Positions 26,001 through 37,316 of a DNA stretch of 64,000 bases are shown here, in pieces. A model generated the notes under the pieces. That model saw only the letters and a list, made by a program, of their open reading frames with translations. It had not been told where the DNA came from and did no database searches. The DNA is from Tachypleus tridentatus (Eukaryota; Arthropoda; Merostomata; Xiphosura; Limulidae): NCBI RefSeq assembly GCF_004210375.1, contig NC_134830.1, positions 8,990,001 through 9,054,000 of the forward strand, in the 5' to 3' direction. The translations under genes and the position numbers were made by a program. The number at the start of each line of letters is the position of its first letter. Position 1 is the stretch's first letter.

Positions 26001-29000
26001 ATTTTTCTTAGCCTATTCTGATGTCTCTCCATGCAACACCAAGGATAAAAACAAAATTGGTGTCCCAAAAAACTATATATAAAAAAAAAACAACAACAAC
26101 ACAAATATAAAGAACTATAAATCTGAACTGAATTCTAGACTTATTGGTACAGACTACATAAACCTCCAAACCAACACCTTCTGTGCTTCATTCAGGTAGA
26201 AAGAAAAACACCAGGTGTCCTGATAAATTATTCAATTAAACAAGTATGGTAGAAAGCTAAGACAGTTATCACATATACATTACCAAACAATCGAAGAACC
26301 TAATGACTTATGAATAAAAACAACGATAAATAACTAATAAAAAGAAATAACGTATTATAATTTAACCATAAATTAATTTACAATTAAATAAAAAAACTGA
26401 TATATTTGCAGTATTAAGCCTGATAAAACATGACAGGAGTCACAAGCTCTCATGCATTTCAGAGACAAGTTAATTTTAAGAGGTATCGTACAGTTTAACC
26501 TGCAATTAGTGTTGACTAGTACACAATTCCAGCCTGAATTTTTATCAGCCTTAACTTTTATTTTAAAGTTTCAAAATGTCAAAGATATTATCTTACTTCT
26601 TTGTCTAAAGTTTCACTTGCACCTTTGCTAATTTTATAATGTTTTCAGATCTATTATTACTGTTTAATTAAAATTAATATAAAAACAAAGTACCTCCTTA
26701 ACAAACCTGAGGAAAAGGCTTAGATGGGTCAACTCGACTAAGACTAGCTAGAATGAAAGCAGCAGTTTTTCCTGTGCCATTCTGTGATTGAGCAATCATA
26801 TTCTGGGGTCTGTCAAGAGAACAAATACATGAGAAAGATTTTATGAACCCAGCTGTTTTTAAAATGTTTGAAAAGTTAGCATTTCCGTCAAAAAGAAAAT
26901 GAAATTTTCAAATCTATTTACATTTTCGTTTGACAGAGTACTTCAATAAAATATAGGCTTTAGAATGTTTAACCAAGTTACTTACTATAAAATCCAATAA
27001 TAAATAAAATTTATACAAATAAAAAAACCAGTAAATCAGCAAAACATTTGAATGACAAAACACTTTACTGAATGAACACAATTTCTAAGTGCTCTGTCCA
27101 TAATTATAGTTTTGAAATATGGTAAGAACAACTTTTTATAATTCTTATTAGTTTTATTATTCGGTAGATGAGTTCATTACTTACAACCTGGGTATTTCAT
27201 ATACTTTAAGTAATACACAAAAGATTATTGTAGATCTTTTACATTCATATTGTACAATTTTATTATTCAGTTGTGTTTCATAACTAAGCCCTAATATGAA
27301 GTGCATATTTATTTGTGAAAATATTAACCCTAATTAGTCATCAATGACGAGTTTTTGGTGGAATCATTTGCTGTTTGCTTTAACAATTTGCATGGAAAGA
27401 GACAATGGGCTACATGTATATAGCCATCCTGTAGCTGCCAGACAACAAGGGAGAAACTCAACACCACCGACCACAAAAGTAGCTCCAAGAATACGCACAC
27501 AGCTGCACTGTGAATCATGTTGTTGTGGCAACAGACCTCAAACCATGATTCCCCACATTCACAATCTGACTACTAACAACCAGGCCATGCTCAGCCTAGT
27601 AATTACATTACATTACCAATATATCTCAAAACATGCATACTATCCTTTTTAGAAAAATATCACGATATCTTATTTCACTTACATCACAAAGATATTTTGA
27701 ATACTGAAGAATAAAGAAATGTATATTTCCTAACACAAAATAGTTCTTTGCCTCAGAGGATTAGACTAGAGCAAAAAATTACTATCTAAAGATTATATAA
27801 TACTGTGACTTACGGATCTGCCAACAGAGCTGGTAGAGCCGTTCCTTGGATTTTGGAAGGAAAATTAAAGCCCATAGCATAAACACCTTTTAACAGATCA
27901 TTATTTCTGGAAATACAAGTACATAATGCATAATTTACAACTGGCTCATTTGGTCTCTGTACAATATGTTATTCCATAAAACTGGTATAGTTAATTTAAA
28001 TTATGCCTAAAGTACCTTTTTGTTTGTTTTTCTTCACTTGTTAACTTATGCACATAATCCCACACGTTTTCAGGCTTTAGAATTCATACAAAATATTCAA
28101 ATTAGATAAAACAATTTGAATGAAACGTGCAAGAATGAAGGTTGTGGTGGTTGTTAGTTTTACAAATAGGTTATGAGATGTTGGAAAATTATTGCCATAC
28201 TAAATAAAATTCATAAGCATATCAAAACTGAATCCAGAACTAGAAGGGTATTAAATGTGATGCAGAGGTCTTGGGTTGTGCTAAACTTTCTTCTGAGTAC
28301 TAATAATAATTTCAAACAAATACTATTGGGATAATGATAATTCTTTGGATAATAGACAATTATAACTAAAATTAATCTAGAGAAATAAGTTGAAAGCAAT
28401 TTTATCTCGGTGATGCATTGAAATCAATCAGTTCCGTGGGAGGGGAGATAAAATACTTTGAAGCATGTATGAAACATTTTGCATATAGAGGGCAGCACCA
28501 AATGAGAATAGATATAATGTGAGCAGAAGCAGTGTTGGAAGCAGTTTCATCTCAACAAGCTTAGCATATATTTGAATTCTGACACCAAAGAAATACAACA
28601 GTGAACTTTATAAATTAATTACACATTTTCAAACACAAGTTAATAAAATTAAAGTCACATGCGTAATTAATTATATACTGTTATCTATCCAACTTAATAC
28701 TTACATATTTAACTGTTCAAACGACTTTACAGAATACAAAGGGGAATTTGGGTCCTTCTGTTGAACTTCCACATCATGAGAGCTTTGAACCAATCTCTTA
28801 CGAAGAATCTTCTTCATGAGCGATACTTCAGCTGCAGAAATTTCTATCAAGGAATTCAAAAAGTATTTCCAGCTATAAACTAAAGTAACAGAAAGAATTT
28901 TTTTTCAACTGTAATATTTTATTATATTTGCAAAATAATTTATATCCTTAAATATTGTCAAGTAAAATACATTAACCTGCAAACACCAATTAAAGTTATG

Positions 29001-32000
29001 GATACAAATTTAATGAAGTGATTATTCTGAATTAAACAATGTATAAGCGACATTTATTCACCCAAAAAGAAATGCGAAGCATTTATATGGTTCAATAATA
29101 TCTTAAATGAGCAATGCCTTTATTAGCTTTGTATAAAAACTTTTCCCTTAATGGGAATGTTAATATAGAAACTATCTTTAAAACAATCATGAGCAACAAG
29201 ACAAATGTAAAAGCTCTATAACCACACTATTTTAGAGAAGTTAAGATTTATATTCACAACTCTGAATCAGCATTACAGGCTTGGTAATGAACCTTAAGAA
29301 GAATAAACAGGTTCCTCAGCATATAGTTTAGGTTTGTGGAAACTTCTACGTTGTGCTTCAAGTAGCAGAGAGAACAAATATCTTTTAAAAACGGTGCAAG
29401 ATCAACTGTTCGGTTGAGTGTTTTAGTATACACCTACACAATTGACTATCTGCTCTTTGTCCACAACAGTGATTATAGCTAATATTTAAAGTAGATATGC
29501 CATACACTTTTGATACATACTATTTCCCAAAGTTTTAAGTTTCTCTATCTGTCTTCTCAACTCTATTTAGAACAATTACTTCCTCCAATTCATGAATTCT
29601 ACTAATGAACCAAACATCTTCAGTACTAACATCTTTAAATGCAAGTCCAGAGTTCCCAAACAGGACTCATTCAATGCACCCATCACACCATACAAACAAT
29701 GAGCATTCAGAATCTACATTAGTCTTAATTATTGTGGTCTGGAAATAAATAATCAGCCCAAGTAGCCTATTGACAACACTTAACATTAATTAAATGTATT
29801 ACACAACCTCACCTTTAATTTGTATTGAGTATAACAGTATTAGAAAGTTTTACCTTTAATTATATATTTTATGATTTAAATTATTAAGTAAACTTAGTTA
29901 AACATTTCTTTGTTTCAAACTACTAATTAAACCCAACCCCTCAGGTCTCATCTAATTTGAGATACTTCTTGTAATTGAAGTTTTATAGTTTAACTTATGA
30001 GTAATAATTCATGAAAACTAAAAGCCTTACCAGACTAAATCCTGATATTCCAGATGGGTAAAAGGGCAGTGGGTGTTTTGTTACTAACTGTATAGTTAAC
30101 AGGTACACAATGATGCAACTTTTACAAATCTTTCATATCTGCAGTTTAGTTAAGACAATAACGAATCAATGACATGTGATAATAACCATAAGTATATTTG
30201 TTTGTTTGTTTTTGAATTTTGCACAAAGCTACTCGAGTGCTATCTGTGCTAGCCATCCCTAATTTAGTAGTGTAAGACTAAAGGGAAGGCAGCTAGTCAT
30301 CACCACCCACTGCCAACTCTTGGGCTACTCTTTTACCAACAAATAGCGAGATTGACCGTCACATTATAATGCTCCCACGGCTGAAAGGACGAGCACGTTT
30401 GGCACGACAGGGATACAAACCTGCGGCTCTCAGATTACGAGTCACACTCCTTAACACACTTGGCCATGCCGGGCCTCCTTAAGTATAAACTTTCATAATG
30501 ATTAATGCAAGCTATATAGGTTCCCTATGAAACATTAGGTCACGAGTTAAGCGAAATCAACATTGGTTAATTATTTTAACTACTTGTTATAAAATTCTAG
30601 TTACTTTTCCTCCGAGTCTTATTATAATTCTAAAGATTAACATGTATGCTTAAGGACTGCTACTTATGGATTAATTTCATGTATTACTTCTAGTTCCTCA
30701 ATGCATGGTTGTTAAAATATTACAGAACTTTATACATCTCAGTACAGTACTTTATTTAACTTTAGTGTCAACATTTTTACTGTTTATTGTATTAATCACC
30801 TGAATCAACATTAGTTTCCTTTTATTATCTCTAACATTCTACTACTTAGTTCTATAACTAAACATCTATAGTAGTTGTTTGTCTCAGAAGTCAAGATAAT
30901 TCCATTAGTCACAAACAGGTTATGGATGAAAACGACAGATGTCTAATGAAGGTCCTCCACACTGTCGTAACCTCAGGCCTATTTTCAAGATCAGAAATTT
31001 ACTAATTTGTGCAAATGTTGACATATGACAATAACATGTACATTAGCAAAAAAATGTGTGAAAGTTCTATGAACTGTACTGTGTGTCATGGTCCAGCAAG
31101 GTAATAAATTATGTGAAGCTAAGCCATTTGTAATATTAGGTTGAGGAATAATTCGCGAGCGTTTTTAAATAATTTCATTCAAGCATTACATGCAAGACTA
31201 TACAATACTTCAATGCATGAACACATTACACCCAAAACATTTATTATGATACTTTATTTCATGTTATACCTAGGTATATAGTATGCATTGTTGTAAACGA
31301 AATTGCAAGAAATTAAATGCGAAAAGCAGATGGTGTCGAAAATGCTCGATTTTGTCCACTTGACATTCCATTTAATGACCTGAAAATGAAAGCAAAAATT
31401 AAAGACATGAAAATCAAACACACCATCTATTAGAGCAAAAAATTATCTACCAAATGGCATGAAATATTTTGCGAAAGCGTTTCATTTATGAATATTTTTT
31501 TTAACTTGAAAAAACGCTCACGAATTATTCCTCAACCTAATACTTCCGAATTAAAATATTTTTGGAAGAATGACTCCACTCCAATACCCAATGATGTTCT
31601 TAGTACCCAAGCTGCCTCTCCCAAATTAAAACTCCTAGAAACACCCTTGGTACAGTGTAATACAAAACACTTAAACAAACTGGTATTTTGTCTACAGAAA
31701 ACTGATAGCAGAACAACAATAGATTCAGAGATCAAATCCTGAACCAACCTGGTTCTTCAGTATCTCCTGATCCATCAGTTGCACTTGAAGACAGTTTTAT
31801 ATCTTTATCCTAAGTGAGAAACAACATATAAATATTGTATAAATGTACTTGTTCCAAAAAACGTTTGTTATCAAAATCTATATTCATAAAAGAGTAACTG
31901 TTCTTTACCTCTACATTAGAAAAGCTAACTATGTCACAGTTTTTTCCAATCCACTGTTCTGCCACCCAAGATGTAACAGACAGTTTAGCTTATCAAGTAA

Positions 32001-33691
32001 CATTCAAAACAATTCAGAGACTTTTTCACAAACCTAAAACTCACCAAGTATCTGTTGAAGTTTAGGGGACAAATAAGGATGTATGGGGGGGGGGGGAGAG
32101 CAAAGATGGCTGATAATCATAAAAAAACAACTTTTTTGAAAAAGTTGCAATCCAATAAAAGAAATTAGTACAAACAGTAGACAAAATACATAACTGGGAG
32201 AAAGGAAATGCCACACAGAAATACAATAGGAAGTTAAAAACAAATTACTGACATAAGTAATCTCCCAGAGTAATGTACATTGTGTAAAAAAAAATAAACC
32301 AACAATAACAGACAGCTTCTATGCCCAATTGTTATACAATTATAGTTCTTTTACACTACTGTTGTACTTAAGTTTGACCTGCTAGCACTACATGTATTTC
32401 ACTCCATAATACATAATTGTAAAGCAATTGAAATTAAAATGTCATTAATCATATATGTTAACACTATTTTATATCAATCAAATGCAAAACTATGAGTTAA
32501 CATTAACTTACACTTTATCTATGTATGTGGAAAATAACATTAAAAATTTCAAAAATACTATTAGGATATATTTTTAAATTTCTTTACTTTTATGTATTAA
32601 ATTCACTCATAAAGCACAAGGTTAAAGGAATATCAGAAATTTTAATTTGGTTCCAAGATGGTTATAGTAAAATACAAATACGTATCTCCTTGATGGTGAA
32701 GATATATTTTAACAGTTGTGAACAAAATGAGATATCATATTACTGTCATCAGCCATTCTTCCAGAATGGCTAATCTTAAAAAGTTAAGTTGTTGAAATAA
32801 ATAACTAACAATAAAAAACCCAGCATACACATCTAGGCTGCAGGAATTGTTTAAAATATTTAGGTTTAATTACTGACAGAAGATTCCATTACCCTTTTAT
32901 TAACAAAATTTCAAAAGTTAACAAGATTGTAATTTTCTAGTTTATTCCTTCCTTTTTTTTTTTTAAATTTTAAAATAAATTTTCCAGTCACTAAAATTTC
33001 CTCAGAGGCTGAAGGACAAAAAAATATTAATACTGTTTTTGTTGGATACATGTGTATGTATAAATGAATAACTGTTTATTTAAAATAATTATTCCAAAGT
33101 TCTTTTATATTAGAGTACCATTTAACTTAATGTCCATTTGGTTTCAAGCACACATATGGAATATACAACTTTACAAAATTACATGAAGAAAATCTTTATA
33201 AAATAAGCCTCTAATACGTCTTGATATGACAGTTTGTTTGTGAAACAAGTTCAAAAAGTATGCTTTGTCAAAATATTACAAACAAGAAGAACTTTCTCCG
33301 TTACAAACATTCCTTACAAACTACAGCCATTTGAGAGCTATTGGTTCAGTCATACTCTTTCCTTTATCAGTGTAATATTTCATTTACAGTACATAAACAG
33401 AGATTTAACTGTTAAGTTAATAATATGTTATATTACATAATAAAATGGTAGTATTAACAAGATACATTTAAATATCTAGTTGAAAAAAATTCAAACAGCA
33501 TAAAAACAATAAATATTAAAATATATATACACTGATCATAAATATTAACTTACGAACACCTAAAGTTATGTTTTTGCTACCTACTCCCGATATATGCACT
33601 TTCGTTTTTTACTTACCTTCGAGTTCATGAAAAGATTTTTTTCTTGCTCAGCTGCAGATTTGGCCCAATTTTCTTCAGAAACAGATGTCAT
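11035..33691 (-). CDS. DDX19: ATP-dependent RNA helicase DDX19/DBP5 (11 coding exons)
   Basis: DEAD-box ATPase of the nuclear pore's cytoplasmic face; in this family it strips export factors from mRNA with Gle1 and Nup214. Coding exons: 33691-33617, 31809-31749, 28843-28705, 27906-27814, 26809-26707, 24219-24105, 22170-21993, 18676-18439, 16773-16611, 13064-12873, 11099-11035. All introns are GT-AG, phases agree, and the sum is 1422 nt (473 residues plus stop; human DDX19 is about 479). Visible parts: N-terminal helix region [20 protein letters not shown] (46-65), motif [11 protein letters not shown] (129-138), Ia PTYELA (163-168), Ib TPGK (210-213), DEAD (235-238), SAT (267-269), [11 protein letters not shown] (382-391), [12 protein letters not shown] (418-427). 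The start is the first Met of exon 1 ([17 protein letters not shown]), which resembles the vertebrate N-terminus. Exon 2 is the least conserved, so its limits rest mainly on splice sites and phase. All catalytic motifs are intact; the gene should be functional. Confidence 0.95.
11100..12872 (-). other. DDX19 intron 10
   Basis: AT-rich intron between the last two coding exons, with consensus ends. I see no recognisable repeat or RNA gene in it. Confidence 0.6.
13640..16290 (-). mobile_element. Old, heavily degraded retroelement fossil, DIRS-like, in DDX19 intron 9
   Basis: This block is compositionally distinct: purine-rich on plus and pyrimidine-rich on minus. Minus-strand translations between roughly 15450 and 14900 resemble the RNase H region of tyrosine-recombinase (DIRS-type) retroelements, including an ACHFPGT motif where that family has A-x-H-x-PG. 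Sequence towards 13700 may be the downstream part of the same element. It is broken many times over and no ends were found, so limits and family are approximate. It lies wholly inside an intron in the same orientation as DDX19. Confidence 0.4.
16774..18438 (-). other. DDX19 intron 8 with a (CA)n microsatellite
   Basis: AT-rich intron. A dinucleotide CA run of about 26 bases lies at 17595-17621. No transposon was recognised. Confidence 0.6.
19266..19838 (+). mobile_element. Tc1-like transposon, 5' half only (copy A)
   Basis: Lying in DDX19 intron 7, this contains the N-terminal DNA-binding part of a Tc1-type transposase. It starts at [13 protein letters not shown] (19402) and includes a helix-turn-helix around [20 protein letters not shown] and a GCPPK/RxTxRTKRK-like linker. 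A frame change near 19680 leads to [14 protein letters not shown] and [14 protein letters not shown]. The catalytic region is missing, and the element breaks into a SINE fragment at 19838. Its first 70 bases are repeated at the start of copy B (about 19980). Confidence 0.8.
19839..19914 (+). mobile_element. tRNA-derived SINE (family B), 3' fragment
   Basis: The stretch CACAGATAGCCCATTGTGTA followed by GCTTTGTGCTTAATTC matches the body and tail of a second tRNA-derived SINE family related to the copy at 36255. It sits at the junction between the two Tc1 copies. Confidence 0.55.
19915..20548 (+). mobile_element. Internally deleted Tc1-like transposon (copy B)
   Basis: Inverted ends match: ACAAATAACCAAATATAGGA at the left, and the right end, read in reverse complement, is ACAAATAACCAAACACAGGA. 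Inside, the N-terminal transposase region ([11 protein letters not shown]) is present. It is joined after [12 protein letters not shown]-like sequence directly to the C-terminal end with [18 protein letters not shown], which carries a catalytic Asp. The middle of the transposase is deleted and frames are shifted, so it is non-autonomous. It lies in DDX19 intron 7. Confidence 0.8.
20939..21211 (-). mobile_element. tRNA-derived SINE (family A), near full length
   Basis: Read on minus, the tRNA-like head (GGCCCACCATGGCCAGGTGG and a B-box-like GGTTCAAATCC) is followed by the family body and the ACGAGGGCTATCTG block near the tail. It lies in DDX19 intron 7. Confidence 0.9.
22171..24104 (-). other. 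DDX19 intron 6
   Basis: AT-rich intron; no recognisable repeat or RNA gene. Confidence 0.5.
24220..26706 (-). other. DDX19 intron 5 with an (AAT)n run
   Basis: An AAT/ACA trinucleotide run lies at 25941-25976. The rest is AT-rich sequence in which I recognise nothing. Confidence 0.5.
27395..27605 (-). mobile_element. Possible tRNA-derived SINE, diverged, in DDX19 intron 4
   Basis: Read on minus, GAGCATGGCCTGGTTGTTAG resembles an A-box region, and GGTTTGAGGTC some 45 bases on resembles a B-box. The GC content stands out from the flanking intron. The match to the other SINEs of the window is weak. Confidence 0.35.
28844..30197 (-). other. DDX19 intron 2, proximal part
   Basis: AT-rich intron sequence before the SINE at 30198; nothing recognised. 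Confidence 0.5.
30198..30476 (-). mobile_element. tRNA-derived SINE (family A), full length
   Basis: Read on minus it begins GGCCCGGCATGGCCAAGTGT (tRNA-like head). It carries the central GGTCAATCTCGCTATTTGTT and GGGTGGTGATGACTAGCTGC blocks and ends in a (CAAA)n tail. It lies in DDX19 intron 2. Confidence 0.92.
31136..31540. mobile_element. MITE with 32-bp terminal inverted repeats in DDX19 intron 2
   Basis: The left end TTAGGTTGAGGAATAATTCG and the right end (its reverse complement, one mismatch over about 32 bases, continuing into GAGCGTTTTT) bound a 405-bp element. TA dinucleotides flank it at 31134-31135 and 31541-31542. It has no transposase and looks like a mariner-type non-autonomous element. 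It ends 208 bases from DDX19 exon 2. Confidence 0.88.
31810..33616 (-). other. DDX19 intron 1
   Basis: AT-rich intron; a run of about 13 G lies near 32086. No repeat family was recognised. Confidence 0.5.
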
Positions 33692-35149
33692 TTTCTTTCC
33701 TCAAGACACCTACCAAAGTTTTGTACTAGGTCCGATAGAATCTAACATTTTCATAACAAGTCATTTCTATTATAATATATAACACACTTTTCAAAATCTG
33801 TTTGAATTTCAACAGAAAAATCCAACGTAATTTGTTATTGCGAGGACAGACAGTTATACCAAAAATGGAAATACGAATTCCTCTACCATATCAATAACCA
33901 AACACATTTATTTAAATATGAGCTAACTCTGTAACAACTGCAATTTGCTCTAAACACGTCCGGTCATAATCTTTCAAAAAAAAAAATAAATGAATAAGAA
34001 AGAAATAAAATTATGGTGAATATACAAAGCACTGAAATTTTACTACATAACGTCAGCGATGTCGAGAAAACCCACTAGTAGAGAAAAATATATATGTAAA
34101 AACGTCAGGTTCACGATGACCCAAGAAGACCAGAATGTCATTCACTCCTCTAAATCAAACATTTTCTCAACCCAACCGAGCCGCTTATATATATATATTT
34201 CACTGCATAACATCATTCACGTGACTGTTGATAAAAAAAATATGGACCTTCGCCATTTTAACAGTTGTACAGGTAAATCTTAACTAGTGGTGATAACTTT
34301 TGTTTTTGAACTTATATCTTACGTTCATATGTAAAATTAAACACGTTGTTATCTTCGTTTTAAGTACTTTCTTTCAATTGTAAGCTTTCGATCCTCTTAC
34401 AGTAGCCTTGTAATAACATAGCCTTGCGTAATAACATAGGAAGTAATAAAACATTGAAAACAGTTCGTGTATATTTATAACTTACAGTAATAGAACAATG
34501 GCCTTACTGCTGCTTTATGCAACGCATTACACCCGAAATTTATTCTTGTGACGTAAAAAATTGCCATAAATTAATGCCGTAACTAATATCTTCCACTCAG
34601 GAGTATTCTTAGAAATTTCCAGAATACGTGTGCCATCCACGACGTTTGACCATTTTAACACATAAAATACATTTATAATAATTTTCGAGTGTGCACTAGA
34701 AAGGGGTGTCCAAGCTCTTCATGGAGATTATTATGAAAATATATATATAATACTATTTTACTACTAATATTTTACTACGTAAAATATTTTCTCAACCCAA
34801 ACGAGCCGTTTTGGGATATATATTTCTCTACAAGTGGGTTTTCTCGACATCACTGATTATGAAAATATATGTTTTAATTTTATGTATTATGGAACTCTTT
34901 CTATCCTGTCCGTTCATGTTTATTTTTCCTCAGTTTTAATTTCTTTGGACCTCTAACGGGTAGAAAAATTGCTTTTTTTAGTTATTTCATCATAATTACT
35001 CTGTCACATGCTTACCCGCATATATAAATGCGGTGCTTTATTTTAAAATATAAAGAGTGAAACGTAACAAAGGCATCATGAAAACTGTTCAAACTTATTA
35101 AAAACGAATCTTTGAAATCACATAAAAGCTGTGAACTATTTGTTATATT
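33692..35149. other. DDX19 upstream region with an inverted pair of repeat fragments
   Basis: A sequence reading GATGTCGAGAAAACCCACTA (34058) recurs in reverse complement at 34836-34855. Both copies are near AGAGAAATATATAT and CTCAACCCAA blocks. They look like two fragments of one interspersed repeat in opposite orientation. The DDX19 promoter should lie here, but no clear core element was seen. Confidence 0.45.
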
Positions 35150-35218
35150 TGTGAGAGAAGTGAACCCCTGATTTTAGCGTTGTAAGTCCGTAGACATACC
35201 GCTGTACTAGCGGGGGTA
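35150..35218 (-). mobile_element. tRNA-derived SINE (family B) fragment
   Basis: Read on minus: CAGCGGTATGTCTACGGACT, then TACAACGCTAAAATCAGGGG, matching the tRNA-like head of the copy at 36255. Confidence 0.75.
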
Positions 35219-35508
35219 ATATGAAAAGAGAAAGTGTAAATAGTATTAACTATTTTATGTACAAAGTGTTAAAACAGCACGATAGCGCTCATTATTTCTG
35301 AGTTCGTTACTTTGTGAAATGAAAATTATTTAGACTTGACAAGTAACTAAATGCGATTAAAGAGAATAATTCGTGTTTTTCTATTTCCAGAGGTTGCTTA
35401 TTTAGGTTACTAAATCGAATTATACGATGTGAAAGTTAAAGTCAGACCCTCGCAAATGTTCAGGTTGGCCTGGGCTACTTCTATTTTCTTAGCTCCTGAC
35501 TATAATTA

Positions 35509-35580
35509 TTCCATGTGGTCTAGTGATTAGGATACCTAGCTTTCACCTAGGAGGCCCGGGTTTAATTCGCAGGATGGGAA
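35509..35580 (+). pseudogene. tRNA-Glu(TTC)-like relic
   Basis: The 72-base sequence folds as a tRNA. The D-arm GTCTAGTGATTAGGAT resembles the animal tRNA-Glu A-box. The anticodon stem CCTAG/CTAGG is perfect around loop CTTTCAC (anticodon TTC), and the variable region leads to GGCCCGGG. The T-arm is decayed (CCGGG against CGCAG, two mismatches; loop TTTAATT instead of TTCGATT) and the acceptor has one mismatch. A T5 run follows at 35583. It is probably a pseudogene, and it directly precedes a SINE head at 35590. Confidence 0.6.
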
Positions 35581-35589
35581 CATTTTTCA

Positions 35590-35783
35590 GGCCTGGCATG
35601 GCTAGATGTTTAAGACACTCGACTTGTAATCCTAGGGTAGTGAGTTCGAACCCCCGTCGCACCAAAAATACTCGCCCTTTCAGCCGTGGGGCCGTTATAA
35701 TATTACGGTCAATCCTCCTATTCGTTGGTAAAATTGTGGCCCAAGAGTTGGCGGTGGGTGGTGATGACTAGCTGCCCTCTCTA
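35590..35783 (+). mobile_element. tRNA-derived SINE (family A), tail-truncated
   Basis: The head GGCCTGGCATGGCTAGATGT, B-box-like GAGTTCGAACCCC, and the body through GGGTGGTGATGACTAGCTGC are present. The ACGAGGGCTATCTG-type tail is lost. Confidence 0.9.
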
Positions 35784-35819
35784 GAGGTTGGAGAAACTAT
35801 AAGAAAATGTAGAAATACC

Positions 35820-36600
35820 GAATAACACCAAAATTGTATATTTTTACGTTGTAGTCTTTTCATCAGTATACCTTTTAACAAACGTAAACAAACTGTTAGT
35901 GATTTAATGGCTAAAGAAAAAAATAAATCCTGTTCAAGCCCAAGAAGCAAAAACAATAATAGCTATTTGCTTAGATCAGAATTTAAAATTTAACGACCAG
36001 TTATACAAAAAGAATGACGAGTTAGTTATAGGTACCTTCTTTCCCTCCTTTACTTGCAGAAGTTTTCATGTATAATTTACAGGAGAAATTGTTTAATACA
36101 AAAAATGATATAAAACATATTAAATATTGGTACAGATATTCTGATGATGTGATTTGTCTCTAGTCAGAATTCAAACGTCAATTTGAAAAATATTATTATT
36201 TTTTTTAAATTTGCAAAAACAAATTATTACATTTTACTATAGAAATCGGTGATGTCCCCCACTTTTACAGCGGTAAGTCTACGGATTTACAACGCTAAAA
36301 TCAGGGGTTCGATTTCTCTCGGTGGACTCAGCAGATAGCTCAATGTAGCTTTGCTATAAGAAACACACACACACAATTGGTGAAAACGGAAACGTTAACT
36401 TTTGAGGTCACTACCAATTCTTTGTTTAATTGTTTAAACATATATAAACCTGTTACAAAACATTTCAGTCTGTAGTATTTGGCACCTTACCAACGAAAGT
36501 GGGTTTTCTTATGGTCCTCCTATTTTATCCCACAACAAAATCCAACAGGGTATTGGATATATACATTTCTGCCTCCCTGAAAATGGCCGTTAAATTTCTA
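35820..36600 (+). mobile_element. Penelope-like retroelement fossil, split by a SINE
   Basis: Plus-strand translations around 35960-36170 resemble the palm of a Penelope-type reverse transcriptase, including an F-N-x-x-x-Y-K-like stretch and, near 36130, an R-Y-S-D-D-V catalytic-box-like motif. The homology appears to continue past the inserted family B SINE at 36255. The copy is short and broken several times. It lies between the two divergent genes. Confidence 0.5.
36255..36375 (+). mobile_element. tRNA-derived SINE (family B), (CA)n-tailed
   Basis: The tRNA-like head (AGCGGTAAGTCTACGGATTT, TACAACGCTAAAATCAGGGG, GTTCGATTTCTCTCGG) is followed by CAGCAGATAGCTCAATGTAG and a CTATAAGAAACACACAC tail. 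It is inserted in the Penelope-like fossil. Confidence 0.85.
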
Positions 36601-36812
36601 AACGCCAACATACTTAAAAGCTAAAAGTAATTCTAAAAAAATAAATAAATATAAAAACATCAATTTAATGATCTTATCAAAAATATTTTTCCTTATGTCA
36701 GAAACAAGTATATTTCTGTTTAACCTGATCTGGTGTGCTTGGTCTAACTTCTCATAGGCTGGTAAGTTCAACTTCCGGAGTTACAACATATTCAACGAAT
36801 TTCATTGCTAAA

Positions 36813-37090
36813 GCCCGGCATGGTCACGTGTATTAAGGCGTTCGACTCGTAATCTGAGGGTCGCAGGTTCGAATCCCGGTCACACCAAACATGCTCGCCC
36901 TTTCAGCCGTGGGGGCGTTATAATGTGATGGTCAATCCTACTATTCGTTGGTAAAGGAGTAGCCCAAGAGTTGGTGGTGGGTGGTGATGACTAGTTGCCT
37001 TTCCTCTAGTCTTATACTGCTAAATCAGGGACGGCTAGCGCAGATAACCCTCGTGTAGCTTTGCGCGAAATTAAAAAAACAAATAAACAA
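36813..37090 (+). mobile_element. tRNA-derived SINE (family A), full length
   Basis: This is the best-preserved copy. The tRNA-like head begins GCCCGGCATGGTCACG, has an anticodon-loop-like CTCGTAA, and a B-box GGTTCGAATCCC. The body and the tail (CCCTCGTGTAGCTTTGCGCG) are complete. It ends about 230 bases upstream of the outer DJ-1 start codon. Confidence 0.95.
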
Positions 37091-37316
37091 ATATATATAT
37101 ATACATACATAGTTACTTAATGATGAATTATACATAATAGTCATTATAATTAATGTTATTTAAAAAATAGTAAATTTAATGACATATTTCACATTTTAAA
37201 TCTTTTTAAACTAAACTCGGTATTGCAGGGGAAATCAAATCAGAATCTTAGGTAAACTTCAAAAATATTTAAATTAAAAGAATAGATGGCAGTACTATTT
37301 CAAAGTACCGGTACAC

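Noticed and set aside
27344-27652. Open frame in DDX19 intron 4 as a nested gene
   Set aside because: It coincides with the SINE-like segment and shows no protein family features.
31488-31747. Open frames on both strands near DDX19 exon 2
   Set aside because: They overlap the MITE end and exon 2 on the opposite strand; the plus frame has no domain and the composition is that of intron.
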